Shown here: positions 1-8,262 of the stretch, piece after piece
Layout of the letters: each line of letters begins with the position of its first letter
How positions within the stretch are numbered: the first letter of the stretch is position 1
From: an uncultured Clostridia bacterium
GTDB taxonomy: Bacteria > Bacillota > Clostridia > Oscillospirales > Ruminococcaceae
Assembly (NCBI GenBank): GCA_947628615.1
Contig: CANRAO010000008.1
Coordinates: 1-61,919 of the forward strand
Direction: 5' to 3'
DNA: 61,919 nucleotides
The notes under the pieces: model-generated
Seen by the model: only the letters and a program-made list of their open reading frames with translations
Database searches by the model: none
Told to the model about the DNA's origin: nothing
Translations under genes and position numbers: made by a program

Positions 1-2
1 TA

Positions 3-596
3 AGAGAAATGTGCGAGGAAAAAATGTTAGAACTTGGAGCAGATTCATTTTGGTATTGGGATATTGGTGCATTTGTATTTGCCGGAGATGAGACAACGGT
101 CTCTGTTTCAGGAAAACAATATACGACAAGTAATCGGATTATTGGTGAGACTGATATTATAACCATAGATTTAAGTCCTCAAAAGAATAACATTTGGGGA
201 GATTATGCAAGGACGATCATTATAGAAAATGGTATAGTTGCTGAAAGTAATGTAAAAAATGCTGAATGGCGAAATGGTTTGATTATGGAAGATAGATTAC
301 ATAAAGAATTATTGGATTTCGTGAAGCCTGAAACAACATTTGAAGAATTGTATTTTCATATCAATGAAATGATAACAAAGCATGGATTTATTAATCTTGA
401 TTTTATGGGGAATTTGGGTCATTCTATTGTTAAAAATAAGGATGACAGAGTGTATATTGAGAAAGGAAATAATCAGAAGCTAGGTGAAGTTTCTTATTTT
501 ACTTTTGAGCCTCATATTAGTGTTCCTTGCTCAAATTACGGATATAAAAAAGAAAATATTTATTATTTTGAAAATGGGAAACCGATTGAATTATAG
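3..596 (+). CDS. M24 metallopeptidase-fold protein (Xaa-Pro aminopeptidase-like), 5'-truncated by window edge
   Basis: The reading frame is open to the left edge, so only the C-terminal pita-bread domain is present; an internal ATG lies at 9. The five metal-ligand positions expected of M24 enzymes can be seen: Asp in ITIDLSP, Asp in WGDYART, His in NLGHSI, Glu in FTFEPHI and Glu in KKENIYYF. That suggests a dinuclear metallopeptidase cleaving Xaa-Pro bonds, although M24 relatives such as creatinases share the ligands. The domain seems short between the His and Glu motifs. A HAD hydrolase follows 24 bp downstream, possibly in the same transcript. Substrate unknown. Confidence 0.75.
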   Translation, partial: REMCEEKMLELGADSFWYWDIGAFVFAGDETTVSVSGKQYTTSNRIIGETDIITIDLSPQKNNIWGDYARTIIIENGIVAESNVKNAEWRNGLIMEDRLHKELLDFVKPETTFEELYFHINEMITKHGFINLDFMGNLGHSIVKNKDDRVYIEKGNNQKLGEVSYFTFEPHISVPCSNYGYKKENIYYFENGKPIEL

Positions 597-620
597 ATAT
601 ATAAAATATGAGGTTAATTA

Positions 621-1322
621 ATGATTAAGGCAGTTGTTTTTGATATTGGGGAAACATTAGTGAGATATAATAAGCCATTGAATTGGTCAAAGTTATATCG
701 TCCGGCACTTAGAAAAATGGCTGATGATTGCAATATTAAATTTTCAGAAAATGATTATGAAAATGCAATTCAAGTTTTGACAATGTATAATACAAGAATA
801 AATCCTAGAGAACAGGAAGTTTCTTCAGATACTATATTTAACGAAATTATTGAGGTTACAAATCAAGATATAAGTAAAATAGGAGAATTTAAGGACTCAT
901 TTTATTCATTTTTTCAAAATGACGCTGTGATTTTTCCAGAGGTTGAGGATACTTTGAGAGAACTCAATGCAAAGAAGATTGTAGTTGGAACATTAACCGA
1001 TGTGGCTTATGGAATGGATAATAAGTATGCTCTTGAAGATATAGCTCTTATTATTAAATACATTCAATACCCATATACATCAAATGATATAGGATATCGT
1101 AAGCCAAATGCTAAAGGTCTGCAATTGATTGCGAATCAACTTGAAGTAGATACAAAAAATATAATATTTGTTGGGGACGAAATGAAGGATATCCAATGTG
1201 CTTTAAATGCCGGGGCAGTGTCTGTTCTTATAAATCGCAGCAATGAGAAAAAGAACTTTGGTCAGGATTATGAGATTTCTAATTTACAGGAGTTGTTAGG
1301 AATAATAAGTGCTATAGAATAA
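621..1322 (+). CDS. HAD-superfamily hydrolase
   Basis: 233 residues with the HAD motifs in order: motif I FDIGETL at residues 8-14 (nucleophile Asp9; the usual second Asp is replaced by Glu, as in FDIGET-type phosphatases), motif II VGTLTDV near residue 117, the motif III Lys in YRKPNAK, and motif IV VGDEMKD near residue 190. A helical cap occupies roughly residues 20-90. Predicted to be a cytosolic phosphatase for a small phosphorylated metabolite; the substrate cannot be read from the sequence. GAGGT precedes the ATG. It lies 24 bp after the M24-type gene and is followed by a decayed RHS fragment. Confidence 0.8.
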   Translation: MIKAVVFDIGETLVRYNKPLNWSKLYRPALRKMADDCNIKFSENDYENAIQVLTMYNTRINPREQEVSSDTIFNEIIEVTNQDISKIGEFKDSFYSFFQNDAVIFPEVEDTLRELNAKKIVVGTLTDVAYGMDNKYALEDIALIIKYIQYPYTSNDIGYRKPNAKGLQLIANQLEVDTKNIIFVGDEMKDIQCALNAGAVSVLINRSNEKKNFGQDYEISNLQELLGIISAIE

Positions 1323-1362
1323 ATTCTATAGGTTCATATAACTGAGTTAAAGAAGTATGTAA

Positions 1363-1500
1363 ACGGTAAGTGAGTATGACTCATGGGAAAACTGCACGAT
1401 TACATATGATATAAACAGTATAGCAAAAACAAATCTTTTAAGATATAGGGGTTATAACTATGATACTGATACAGAGTTGTATTATTTGCTGCGACGGTAG
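1363..1500 (+). pseudogene. Remnant of an RHS/YD-repeat protein C-terminal core
   Basis: An open frame closed on both sides by stops encodes EYDSWENCTITYD followed about 18 residues later by LRYRGYNYDTDTELYYL. This resembles the RHS-associated core signature (YDAWGN..., then RYRGYYYDTETGLYYL). There is no start codon or ribosome site, the residue after YYL departs from the consensus, and a stop follows at once. It is read as a decayed scrap of a large RHS or WapA-type toxin gene. Confidence 0.7.
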
Positions 1501-1527
1501 CTGAATAGTTAAGGCGAATTTATATTC

Positions 1528-1556
1528 TTGACATTTGTTTTGAAATATGTTATATT
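1528..1556 (+). promoter_or_regulatory. Sigma-A promoter of the GH5 gene
   Basis: TTGACA (1528-1533), a 17-bp spacer and TATATT (1551-1556), one mismatch from consensus. The predicted start lies near 1563, leaving a leader of about 55 nt with a GAGGGGG ribosome site at 1606-1612. Confidence 0.8.
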
Positions 1557-1618
1557 AAAATAAAGCGATAAAGAGCTTTTCGTGGTATATAAGTGAAAAT
1601 ATTTAGAGGGGGATATTT

Positions 1619-3724
1619 ATGAAAGTAAGAAAATTGATTGCAAGTTTATTGGCTGCTTGCACAATGTTAGGTTCTTTGTCTTTGCAGGGAATAACAGTTG
1701 TTACTGGTATGGCTGATGATGGAGTTATGCGTGACAATATGACTGCACAGGATTATGCTGACGATATGGGACTTGGAATCAATCTTGGCAATACAATGGA
1801 ATCTTATAATGCAGGCAATTGTACGAGTTTGACTTATACATGGCCTCCGGTTATAGGAAATAACACACCTCAGGATTATGAAACTACTTGGGGTGCAGTT
1901 GTAACGACTCAGGAAATTATTAACGGAATGAAAAATGCAGGGTTTAATACTATAAGAATACCTGTATTTTGGGGTAATATGATGGCAAATGACGGTACAT
2001 ATACGATTTCAGACGCATACATTAAGCGTGTTAAGGAAATTGTAGATTATTGCCGTAATGCGGGAGTTTACGCTGTGATCAATATTCATCACTTCGATGA
2101 GTTTATAATCAGACGTAATTCAAAAGAAAAATCAGCAGAAATTTTTAAGAAAATCTGGACTCAGATTGCTAATTATTTTAAAGACTATTCAGATTACTTA
2201 ATGTTTGAGGGCTTTAATGAATATCTCGGAGGAGGTCAGATAGACGAAAATGATGAGATTAACGATTTGCCTGAAAGTGAAGGATTTGATTGGACAAACA
2301 AAATGAATCAAGCGTTTGTAGATGCAGTAAGGTCTACCGGCGGAAATAATTCACAAAGAATACTTATTGTCTCTGGTTATTTTACTAATGTAGAAAAAAC
2401 CACTAATTCAGCATTTAAGATGCCAGTTGATACGGCTAAAGACAGAATGATGGTATCAGTACATTATGTTGACGGAAACGCATACTGGTCTAAGCAAATA
2501 GGAAGCAAATACTGGAAGTTGTTTAGTATAAATCAATTAAATCTCTTGAAAAAATCTTTCACGGAAAAGGGCATACCTGTATTTATAGGTGAGACAACAT
2601 CTATATATGATAATGATCGTTTTTCTGAAAATGCTGAAGTAAAATCAACAAGTGAAGCGTTGGATTATCTTATGAGACTTATTAAGAGTTACGGATTTAT
2701 TCCGGTTCTGTGGGATGTAAATGACAATTTTTATTCAAGAACGCAGTTTAAAATAAAACAGGAAACGGATGCTAAGGTTATAGAAAAGCTTGCTAAAGAG
2801 ATCGCGGACGGAAATTTTGTTCCTATTGATACAAGTTATTATGCACCAATGGCAAAAGAAGATGCACTTGGATTGATTAAATCAGGTGGTATTCCTGTTA
2901 ATTTGGCAAGCGGAACAGCTGATGCTTCAATGGTAGGAGCAACAAAAATAAGATATATGTTTGATTGTGCTGATGATGTTTCATTCAACCCATGGGCTGG
3001 CATTAATTTGTCGGCAAACATTGCTGACAAAGAATCAAAAAATACTATAATGGGCGAGAATGACATTATCGGTGAAACTGCAATAGAAGTATTTTTAGAT
3101 CTTTCTAATCAGATAGAGAATGGTGACAGCTATAGTGTTTATGCTTCAACGTACTCATGGGAGGAAGCTAAAGACTATGTTTACTTGATTAGATGTATTG
3201 AATTTCTTGATGAAAGCGGAAATGTACTTAAGACTGTCGGAGAATCAAGCAAGCCGTCAGTGCCGCCTTCAGAAGATAAGTCGGATCAATCAAACAATAC
3301 ATCAGATTCATCTAACAATAAGCCAACACCGCCGACAAAAACCGAGCCTACAACGGCAAAGACCCCAGTACAGAATAATAATACTTCTGTAACAAATAAG
3401 CCTGCAAAAACAGTGCCAAGTACACCTAAAGTAACTGTTCAAAAACCAGCCAAAGTAAAAGCAGTTAAGCTTACTGCAAAGAAAAAGAAGCTAAATGTAT
3501 CTTGGAAAAAGGTAAGCGGAGCGACAGGCTATGAAGTGGTGTATGCGACAAACAATAAGTTTACAAAGAACACAAAGACAGTTAAAGTCAAGAAAAACAA
3601 GGTAACGTTAAAGAGACTGAAATCCAAGAAGAAATATTATGTAAGGGTAAGAGCATATAAAAAAGCAAACGGCGGTACAAATTACGGTAAGTGGAGTAAA
3701 GTTGTTAAGAAAAAAGCTAAATAA
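1619..3724 (+). CDS. Secreted GH5 glycoside hydrolase (endoglucanase-type) with C-terminal FN3-like domain
   Basis: 701 residues. A signal peptide covers about residues 1-31 (KVRK, hydrophobic core). The GH5 TIM barrel spans about 40-400, with the acid/base Glu201 in FEGFNEY and the nucleophile Glu325 in VFIGETTS, plus the conserved NTIRIPVFW and INIHH segments. Family knowledge suggests hydrolysis of beta-1,4 glucan or a related hemicellulose outside the cell. About 405-545 is an uncharacterised beta-rich, CBM-like module; 545-610 is a Ser/Thr/Pro-rich linker; 615-701 is a very lysine-rich fibronectin type III-like domain. No dockerin, SLH or LPXTG motif is seen, so the basic tail may hold the enzyme to anionic wall polymers (inference). 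It has its own promoter. Confidence 0.9.
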   Translation: MKVRKLIASLLAACTMLGSLSLQGITVVTGMADDGVMRDNMTAQDYADDMGLGINLGNTMESYNAGNCTSLTYTWPPVIGNNTPQDYETTWGAVVTTQEIINGMKNAGFNTIRIPVFWGNMMANDGTYTISDAYIKRVKEIVDYCRNAGVYAVINIHHFDEFIIRRNSKEKSAEIFKKIWTQIANYFKDYSDYLMFEGFNEYLGGGQIDENDEINDLPESEGFDWTNKMNQAFVDAVRSTGGNNSQRILIVSGYFTNVEKTTNSAFKMPVDTAKDRMMVSVHYVDGNAYWSKQIGSKYWKLFSINQLNLLKKSFTEKGIPVFIGETTSIYDNDRFSENAEVKSTSEALDYLMRLIKSYGFIPVLWDVNDNFYSRTQFKIKQETDAKVIEKLAKEIADGNFVPIDTSYYAPMAKEDALGLIKSGGIPVNLASGTADASMVGATKIRYMFDCADDVSFNPWAGINLSANIADKESKNTIMGENDIIGETAIEVFLDLSNQIENGDSYSVYASTYSWEEAKDYVYLIRCIEFLDESGNVLKTVGESSKPSVPPSEDKSDQSNNTSDSSNNKPTPPTKTEPTTAKTPVQNNNTSVTNKPAKTVPSTPKVTVQKPAKVKAVKLTAKKKKLNVSWKKVSGATGYEVVYATNNKFTKNTKTVKVKKNKVTLKRLKSKKKYYVRVRAYKKANGGTNYGKWSKVVKKKAK

Positions 3725-3907
3725 TGTGAACACATCGCAAGCACGGTTACCTTTGGAAAGATTGTAAAATATAGTTGCAATAAATTACATAATAGATAAA
3801 AATCCGACATTGGGTAGGGCTCAGTTCTGCTGATGTAAGTAAGTTTTTATAGATTGATCCATTTTATTGCTCTCTGAAAAAATAAAATTTTAAATTCAGA
3901 CACATAG

Positions 3908-3960
3908 AAAAACAGCACCCTTTTTGTTAGACATAATGTCAAACAGAGAGGGTGCTGTTT
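3908..3960 (-). terminator. Intrinsic terminator of the ABC importer operon
   Basis: A 12-bp inverted repeat, AACAGCACCCT paired with AGGGTGCTGTT, contains a second inner stem (GACAT/ATGTC). Read on the minus strand it ends in a run of T just after the ATPase stop codon. Confidence 0.85.
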
Positions 3961-3965
3961 AATGT

Positions 3966-4763
3966 TTAATTTGAAAGCAGGGCTTTATCGTTTGCAAACT
4001 CAGAACCGCTTACTTCTTCAAATTTGTGAAGCAGAGTCTCAACAGTTAACTGCTTTTTCTCTTCTCCCAGAATATCTAGAATTACTCTGCCTTCGTTCAT
4101 CATTATAAGTCGATTTCCATAGGTGATAGCATCGTTCATATTGTGAGTGACCATCATAGCTGTCAGGTTTTCACTTTTGATAATTCTGTCGCTGATCTCC
4201 AAAACCTTTGCTGATGTTTTAGGGTCAAGTGCAGCAGTGTGTTCATCTAAAAGCAATAGCTTCGGATTTTGAAGTGTTGCCATTAAAAGCGTAACGGCTT
4301 GTCTTTGTCCGCCCGAAAGTAATCCGACCTTTGATGTCAGGCGATCCTCCAAACCTAAATCAAGTACCTTAAGCATCTCTTTGTATTTTTCCTTTTCCTT
4401 GCTTGTTACACCGAATTTTAAAGTTCTTCTTTTTCCACGGCGTGCCGCTAATGCTAGATTTTCTGCGATTTCCATTGTGGCAGCAGTACCGGTCATAGGA
4501 TCCTGAAACACACGACCAAAATATTTAGCACGCTTATGTTCAGGCATATTTGTAATATTTATGCCATCAATAACAATTGAACCACTGTCAACTGGGTATG
4601 CACCTGTAATCATATTCAACAGTGTTGATTTGCCGGCACCGTTTCCTCCGATTACTGTTACAAAATCTCCGTCGGCTAAGGTAATATCAACTCCGTTAAG
4701 TGCCTTTTTTTCATTTATAGTTCCGGGATTAAAGGTTTTGCAAACGTTTTTAATTTCAAGCAT
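3966..4763 (-). CDS. ABC transporter ATP-binding protein (TrpZ/COG1101 type)
   Basis: ATPase of a solute importer. Walker A GGNGAGKST, signature LSGGQRQA, Walker B LLLLDEHTAALDP and the H-loop MMVTHNM are all present. The HTAALDP variant after Walker B is typical of the COG1101 family that pairs with COG4120 permeases. The ATG at 4763 is chosen because AAAGGAG sits 9 nt upstream; an ATG at 4772 abuts that site directly. It overlaps the permease gene by 8 bp, indicating translational coupling. Last gene of the operon, followed by a strong terminator. Confidence 0.9.
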   Translation of the reverse strand: MLEIKNVCKTFNPGTINEKKALNGVDITLADGDFVTVIGGNGAGKSTLLNMITGAYPVDSGSIVIDGINITNMPEHKRAKYFGRVFQDPMTGTAATMEIAENLALAARRGKRRTLKFGVTSKEKEKYKEMLKVLDLGLEDRLTSKVGLLSGGQRQAVTLLMATLQNPKLLLLDEHTAALDPKTSAKVLEISDRIIKSENLTAMMVTHNMNDAITYGNRLIMMNEGRVILDILGEEKKQLTVETLLHKFEEVSGSEFANDKALLSN

Positions 4764-5682
4764 TAGGCACATCTCCTTTGTTTTTTGCGGGTATTTTTAT
4801 TTTTCCTGAGTACTTATTTTTCCAATATGGTATACCGAGGAATACAGCAACAACTGCCGCTGAGAACATTTTCAGGTTGTTAGCGTTAAGACCCAGCTTC
4901 AGAACGACAGCGATAACAATATAATAAATCACACCGCCGACTACGCACGCAAGCAGTTTTAATGCAAAGTTCTTGAATATTTTGCTTAATAAAACTTCAC
5001 CGATTATAACAGCAGCCAATCCGATGACAATAGCGCCTCTGCCCATATTTACGTCAGCATTTCCGCTGAACTGTGCCAACAAGCCGCCTGACATTGCAAC
5101 GATACCGTTTGAAAGAATCAGACCGAGTATTTTTCTTGAATCGGTGTTAATTCCGTTAGCTCGTGCCATTGCCTGATTTGCACCTGTAGCACGAATGGAA
5201 TGTCCCAGCTCAGTTCCGAAGAAATAGTAGAGCAAAGCAATAACCACAGCAACGATAATAGCAATTACAATAATAGTTTTAGTAATCGTATTTACGTTAG
5301 ATGAAACGATCAAATCATATTTTCTGCGGCTGATAGGTGTGTTAGCTCTGCCTTCCATAATCAGAAGGTTGACAGAATACAAAGCAAGCTGAGTTAAAAT
5401 ACCGGCTAAAATTGCAGGTATTCCGAACTTTGTATGAAGTATACCTGTTAAAAGACCAGCAAGACAACCGGCAATAAATGAGACAAGCATTGCTATGTAT
5501 ATATTGATTCCGTTTACTGTTAAAACAACAAGAACTGCACCGCCGGTGGCTAACGAGCCGTCGACGGTAAGGTCTGCAAGATCTAAAACTCTATAAGTTA
5601 TATATACTCCAATTGCCATAATGCCCCAAATCATTCCCTGTGCAATGGGGGAGGGCAAGGACTGTAAAAATTCAATAAACAT
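4756..5682 (-). CDS. ABC transporter permease (COG4120/TrpY type)
   Basis: 308 residues, almost entirely hydrophobic, with about eight or nine transmembrane segments. The motif around residues 170-190 (RATGANQAMARANGI) is the cytoplasmic loop that contacts the ATPase in the LivH/RbsC-like permease superfamily. It forms the membrane channel for the neighbouring lipoprotein and ATPase. AAGGAG lies upstream of the ATG. Family members import tryptophan or related small solutes; the exact substrate is unknown. Confidence 0.88.
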   Translation of the reverse strand: MFIEFLQSLPSPIAQGMIWGIMAIGVYITYRVLDLADLTVDGSLATGGAVLVVLTVNGINIYIAMLVSFIAGCLAGLLTGILHTKFGIPAILAGILTQLALYSVNLLIMEGRANTPISRRKYDLIVSSNVNTITKTIIVIAIIVAVVIALLYYFFGTELGHSIRATGANQAMARANGINTDSRKILGLILSNGIVAMSGGLLAQFSGNADVNMGRGAIVIGLAAVIIGEVLLSKIFKNFALKLLACVVGGVIYYIVIAVVLKLGLNANNLKMFSAAVVAVFLGIPYWKNKYSGKIKIPAKNKGDVPNA

Positions 5683-5715
5683 CTATAATAGAACTCCTTA
5701 AAATGAAATAGATAT

Positions 5716-5747
5716 AATAAAGCGATAAGAAATCTTACCGCTTTATT
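5716..5747 (-). terminator. Intercistronic stem-loop between binding-protein and permease genes
   Basis: A 15-bp near-perfect inverted repeat (AATAAAGCGATAAGA against TCTTACCGCTTTATT) with a 2-nt gap. It has only a weak T-run, so it probably gives partial termination or 3'-end stabilisation, allowing excess binding protein over membrane subunits. Confidence 0.65.
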
Positions 5748-5773
5748 TATTATTCACTGATTTTATATGGTTA

Positions 5774-6742
5774 TTATTCCATTACGATTTGCTCATAGTC
5801 GTCAGGTATTGTTAATTTAAGAGCTTCTGCACGCTTTGCAACATACTTCTTTGTCAGGTCATTAGAGTATTCAATCGGCATTTTTTCTGGTTTTTCACCC
5901 TTTTCAAGAATTTTGTATGCCATTTCACCTGCACGGTAACCTATATCATAATAACTGATCGAAAGTGTTGCAACGCCGCAGCCTTTGCATATTCCTTCTT
6001 CGCTTGCGAAAACAGGAATTTTAGCAGGTTCGGTAATATTATTGATTGCCTCAGTGTTAGAAGCAGCGGTGTTATCAGTAGGAATGAAAAGAACATCAGA
6101 CGCATCAACAGCAGCCTGCGTTATAGATGTAACATCGTTTGTGTCAACAAACGTATAAGCCGTGCAAGTATAGCCGAGTTTCTCTAATTCTGTTTTGATA
6201 ATATCTGCCTGATACTTTGAGTTAGCTTCGTTTGAGCAATACAGAATACCAACTTTTTTCTTGTCAGGGCAAAGTTCTTTAATCATTGCAGCCTGGTCTT
6301 TCAAAGGAGCAAGGTCAGCAGTACCTGTTGCATTTATTCCTGTTGTGCCTGTCCAATTGTCAATTTCAAGTGCAGTTGCATAATCGGTTATTGATGTTCC
6401 GACTATAGGAATATCTTCCGTAGCAGCTACAGCAGCTATAAGAGAGTCTGTTGCATTAGCCATAATTAAATCTACATTTGATGAAACAAACTGTGAAATA
6501 ATTGTAGTACAGTTAGTTTTTTCACCTGAAGCGTTTTGTTCGTCAAACTTGACTTTGTCACCCAATTTTTCAGTTAGGTAATCTTTGAAGCCTTTTGTTG
6601 CGGCATCAAGCGCTTCGTGCTGAACCAACTGGCAAATACCGATTGTGTATGTGTTTTCTGATTTTTTTCCGCTGCATGATGTCATTGTACAGACCATAGT
6701 CGCTGCCATAGCAACAGCAGCTATTTTTTTAAACGTCTTCAT
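5774..6742 (-). CDS. ABC transporter substrate-binding lipoprotein (TrpX/COG2984 family)
   Basis: 322 residues. The N-terminus has a lipoprotein signal with lipobox MTSC, Cys23 being the predicted lipidated residue. The mature part has two Rossmann-like lobes (YTIGICQLVQHEALD; KKVGILYCSNEANS; DVLFIPTDNT) typical of COG2984 periplasmic-binding folds. It sits at the membrane outer face and delivers ligand to the downstream permease. The streptococcal TrpX relative binds tryptophan, but no T-box or trp attenuator is visible here, so the substrate stays open. GGAGG precedes the ATG. First gene of the operon. Confidence 0.9.
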   Translation of the reverse strand: MKTFKKIAAVAMAATMVCTMTSCSGKKSENTYTIGICQLVQHEALDAATKGFKDYLTEKLGDKVKFDEQNASGEKTNCTTIISQFVSSNVDLIMANATDSLIAAVAATEDIPIVGTSITDYATALEIDNWTGTTGINATGTADLAPLKDQAAMIKELCPDKKKVGILYCSNEANSKYQADIIKTELEKLGYTCTAYTFVDTNDVTSITQAAVDASDVLFIPTDNTAASNTEAINNITEPAKIPVFASEEGICKGCGVATLSISYYDIGYRAGEMAYKILEKGEKPEKMPIEYSNDLTKKYVAKRAEALKLTIPDDYEQIVME

Positions 6743-6819
6743 AAGTAATCCTCCATAATTTTAACGGTACAAGACCGTGAATTTCTAATAAAGATATTAT
6801 TTTTTCTTTATTATTTTAT

Positions 6820-6848
6820 ATTATATTACCAAATTTATGTCTTGTCAA
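6820..6848 (-). promoter_or_regulatory. Consensus promoter of the ABC importer operon with palindrome over the -35
   Basis: On the minus strand TTGACA, exactly 17 bp and TATAAT form a perfect sigma-A consensus. The -35 hexamer is half of the 12-bp palindrome TGTCAATTGACA (6843-6854), a possible operator. Confidence 0.8.
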
Positions 6849-6854
6849 TTGACA

Positions 6855-7241
6855 TATTTAACGAAATTGTAATTTTGGTACAAATTTAATTTTCAAATCT
6901 AAATGGAGTTTATTTTATATTAGTATTATACTTTAATTAATTTAAGATATAATTTGTATTAAAATAAATTTATAATATTATGTGAGATTAGTAACAATAC
7001 AGTTCGTGGTAGCAGAAGCATATGTGCTAATTATGCATCTACTGAAAAAAGTATATAAATAAATTTCATAAGAATATAAAAATTATTGGAAACAAAGTAA
7101 CGTCCAAAACTGCTGAATCTGTAGCTCTTTTTGTTATAGGCGCAACTGTAAAGAATAATAAACTGACTAATAACAGCAAGCGTACCGCACGGCTTATTCT
7201 GTAGGACTTCATATTACAATGTTTGCTAAAGCACTAGCTTC
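6855..7241. other. Gene-free stretch, possibly decayed
   Basis: About 390 AT-rich bases with no convincing gene. On the plus strand a short open stretch ending at about 7204 shows no family I recognise and has no start with a ribosome site. It may be decayed coding sequence. Confidence 0.4.
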
Positions 7242-7273
7242 AATCACGCCCTGAAAAAATTCAAGGCGTGATT
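7242..7273 (-). terminator. Stem-loop downstream of the small minus-strand gene
   Basis: AATCACGCC and GGCGTGATT form a perfect 9-bp stem, with weaker inner pairing. It lies 45 bp past the stop of the 53-residue minus-strand gene, but lacks a clear U-tract on either strand. Confidence 0.55.
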
Positions 7274-7317
7274 CTTAATATACCAATGTAATTATCTAAT
7301 TAACTTAACAGCCGCTT

Positions 7318-7479
7318 TTAATTTTTTTGGCATATTTCTTTCTGAACAGACATTGTCTCAAGAGTGTCGCCTAGCTGAACTAATATTGCTCCTAGAAGAG
7401 CCACTTCATCGTCGTTGAGTTTTTCAAATATTACATTTGCAATTGCTGTTACAGCCGCCGAAATTTCACAAGCATTCAT
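7318..7479 (-). CDS. Small DUF6774-like protein (53 aa)
   Basis: The start is MNACEISAAV; the middle reads LNDDEVALLGAILVQLGDTL and the end ETMSVQKEIC. The pattern of an early Cys, a short helix, then DDE-ALLGA-QLGDTL and a late Cys matches a family of tiny Firmicutes proteins that I recall as DUF6774. Their function is unknown. An AAAGGA site lies about 8 nt before the ATG. The two cysteines and clean helical periodicity argue that it is a real gene. It stands alone in the 1.1-kb gap before the ATP synthase operon. Confidence 0.7.
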   Translation of the reverse strand: MNACEISAAVTAIANVIFEKLNDDEVALLGAILVQLGDTLETMSVQKEICQKN

Positions 7480-7664
7480 ATAACCATTCCTTTTGTCAAA
7501 TATTAATATTATATGTTTTAAAAAGAAATAATGTGTTGTTAATACATAAACGGTATTACATTTTCATAAATATTTTCTTAACAAAAATTAGTATAAAAAA
7601 TTGCAATTTGTCATTTTTCACAAAATTCAAGTCCATTGTTTAGTCGTTTTTTACATATTTGTTG

Positions 7665-7693
7665 TTGACTTTTTTATTCTGATTTGCTAAAAT
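7665..7693 (+). promoter_or_regulatory. Promoter directly in front of a terminator-like hairpin
   Basis: TTGACT, 17 bp and TAAAAT. The predicted start near 7700 lies only 15 nt before the strong hairpin at 7714-7755, so the product would be a transcript of about 55 nt unless read-through occurs into atpI. Confidence 0.6.
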
Positions 7694-7713
7694 TTATGGT
7701 AAAGTATCAAGAC

Positions 7714-7755
7714 AAAAAACACAGTGTCGTGCAGTTGTTACGATACTGTGTTTTT
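7714..7755. terminator. Strong bidirectional terminator hairpin upstream of atp operon
   Basis: AAAAACACAGT...ACTGTGTTTTT continues inward through a G-U pair and TCGT/ACGA, giving a 16-bp stem around a 9-nt loop, with an A-run before it and a T-run inside the 3' arm. Confidence 0.8.
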
Positions 7756-7791
7756 CACATTTATACATAATTTTCAAAAATAATTATGTAG

Positions 7792-7820
7792 TTATAAGTT
7801 CATACCGCAGGCGATATAAT
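7792..7820 (+). promoter_or_regulatory. Probable promoter of the ATP synthase operon
   Basis: TTATAA (7792-7797), 17 bp, TATAAT (7815-7820), then AGGAG at 7836-7840 before the atpI ATG. The -35 matches 4 of 6 positions. Confidence 0.6.
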
Positions 7821-7848
7821 ACTAAGTGAAATAACAGGAGCATTTGAA

Positions 7849-8262
7849 ATGATTGCACCAAACGATAATCCTCTTAGAAAAATGTTAAGGGAAATGATTC
7901 CCGCATTATCGATTCTGACGTTTATAGCTTTTTTGATCTCTCTGTTTTGGGGATTTAGGCTGTCAGTATTAATTGGCTTTGCTCTTGGATTTATATATGT
8001 TGTTTTGTCTTATTATTTTTTGTCTGAAACTATTTACCGTTCAGTAAAGCAAAGCAAGAAAAATGCTCAGCGAATGATGTTTTTTTGCTATCTGTTAAGG
8101 TATCTGATACTTGTTATTCTGTGCCTTGTTGCCGCAATAACAAAGTTCATCAATGTTTTTGCTTTACTTGTACCGCAGTTTTTTCCGAGATTAGTATTAA
8201 TGTTCAATAATTACAGAGAAGGGAAGTCAGTTAAGAATGATAAGTCCTCAGCTGATAAATAG
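7849..8262 (+). CDS. atpI: ATP synthase subunit I (AtpI)
   Basis: 137 residues with four hydrophobic helices (about 15-33, 37-57, 72-95, 97-115) and a basic, hydrophilic tail. The position just upstream of subunit a and the topology fit the ATP synthase I family, an assembly factor for the c-ring and possibly a Mg2+ carrier. Its end overlaps atpB by 26 bp, so translation is probably coupled. AGGAG lies 8 nt before the ATG. Confidence 0.8.
   Translation: MIAPNDNPLRKMLREMIPALSILTFIAFLISLFWGFRLSVLIGFALGFIYVVLSYYFLSETIYRSVKQSKKNAQRMMFFCYLLRYLILVILCLVAAITKFINVFALLVPQFFPRLVLMFNNYREGKSVKNDKSSADK

Noticed and set aside
1363-3724. A complete RHS toxin-immunity or contact-dependent system
   Set aside because: Only a 45-residue RHS fragment remains and the next gene is a glycoside hydrolase.
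6743-6900. T-box or tryptophan attenuator before the TrpX-like importer
   Set aside because: No AGGGTGGNACCGCG-type sequence, specifier hairpin or Trp-rich leader peptide.
7066-7212. 48-residue minus-strand ORF with a hydrophobic stretch
   Set aside because: No ribosome binding site, biased composition typical of AT-rich non-coding DNA, and no recognised family.
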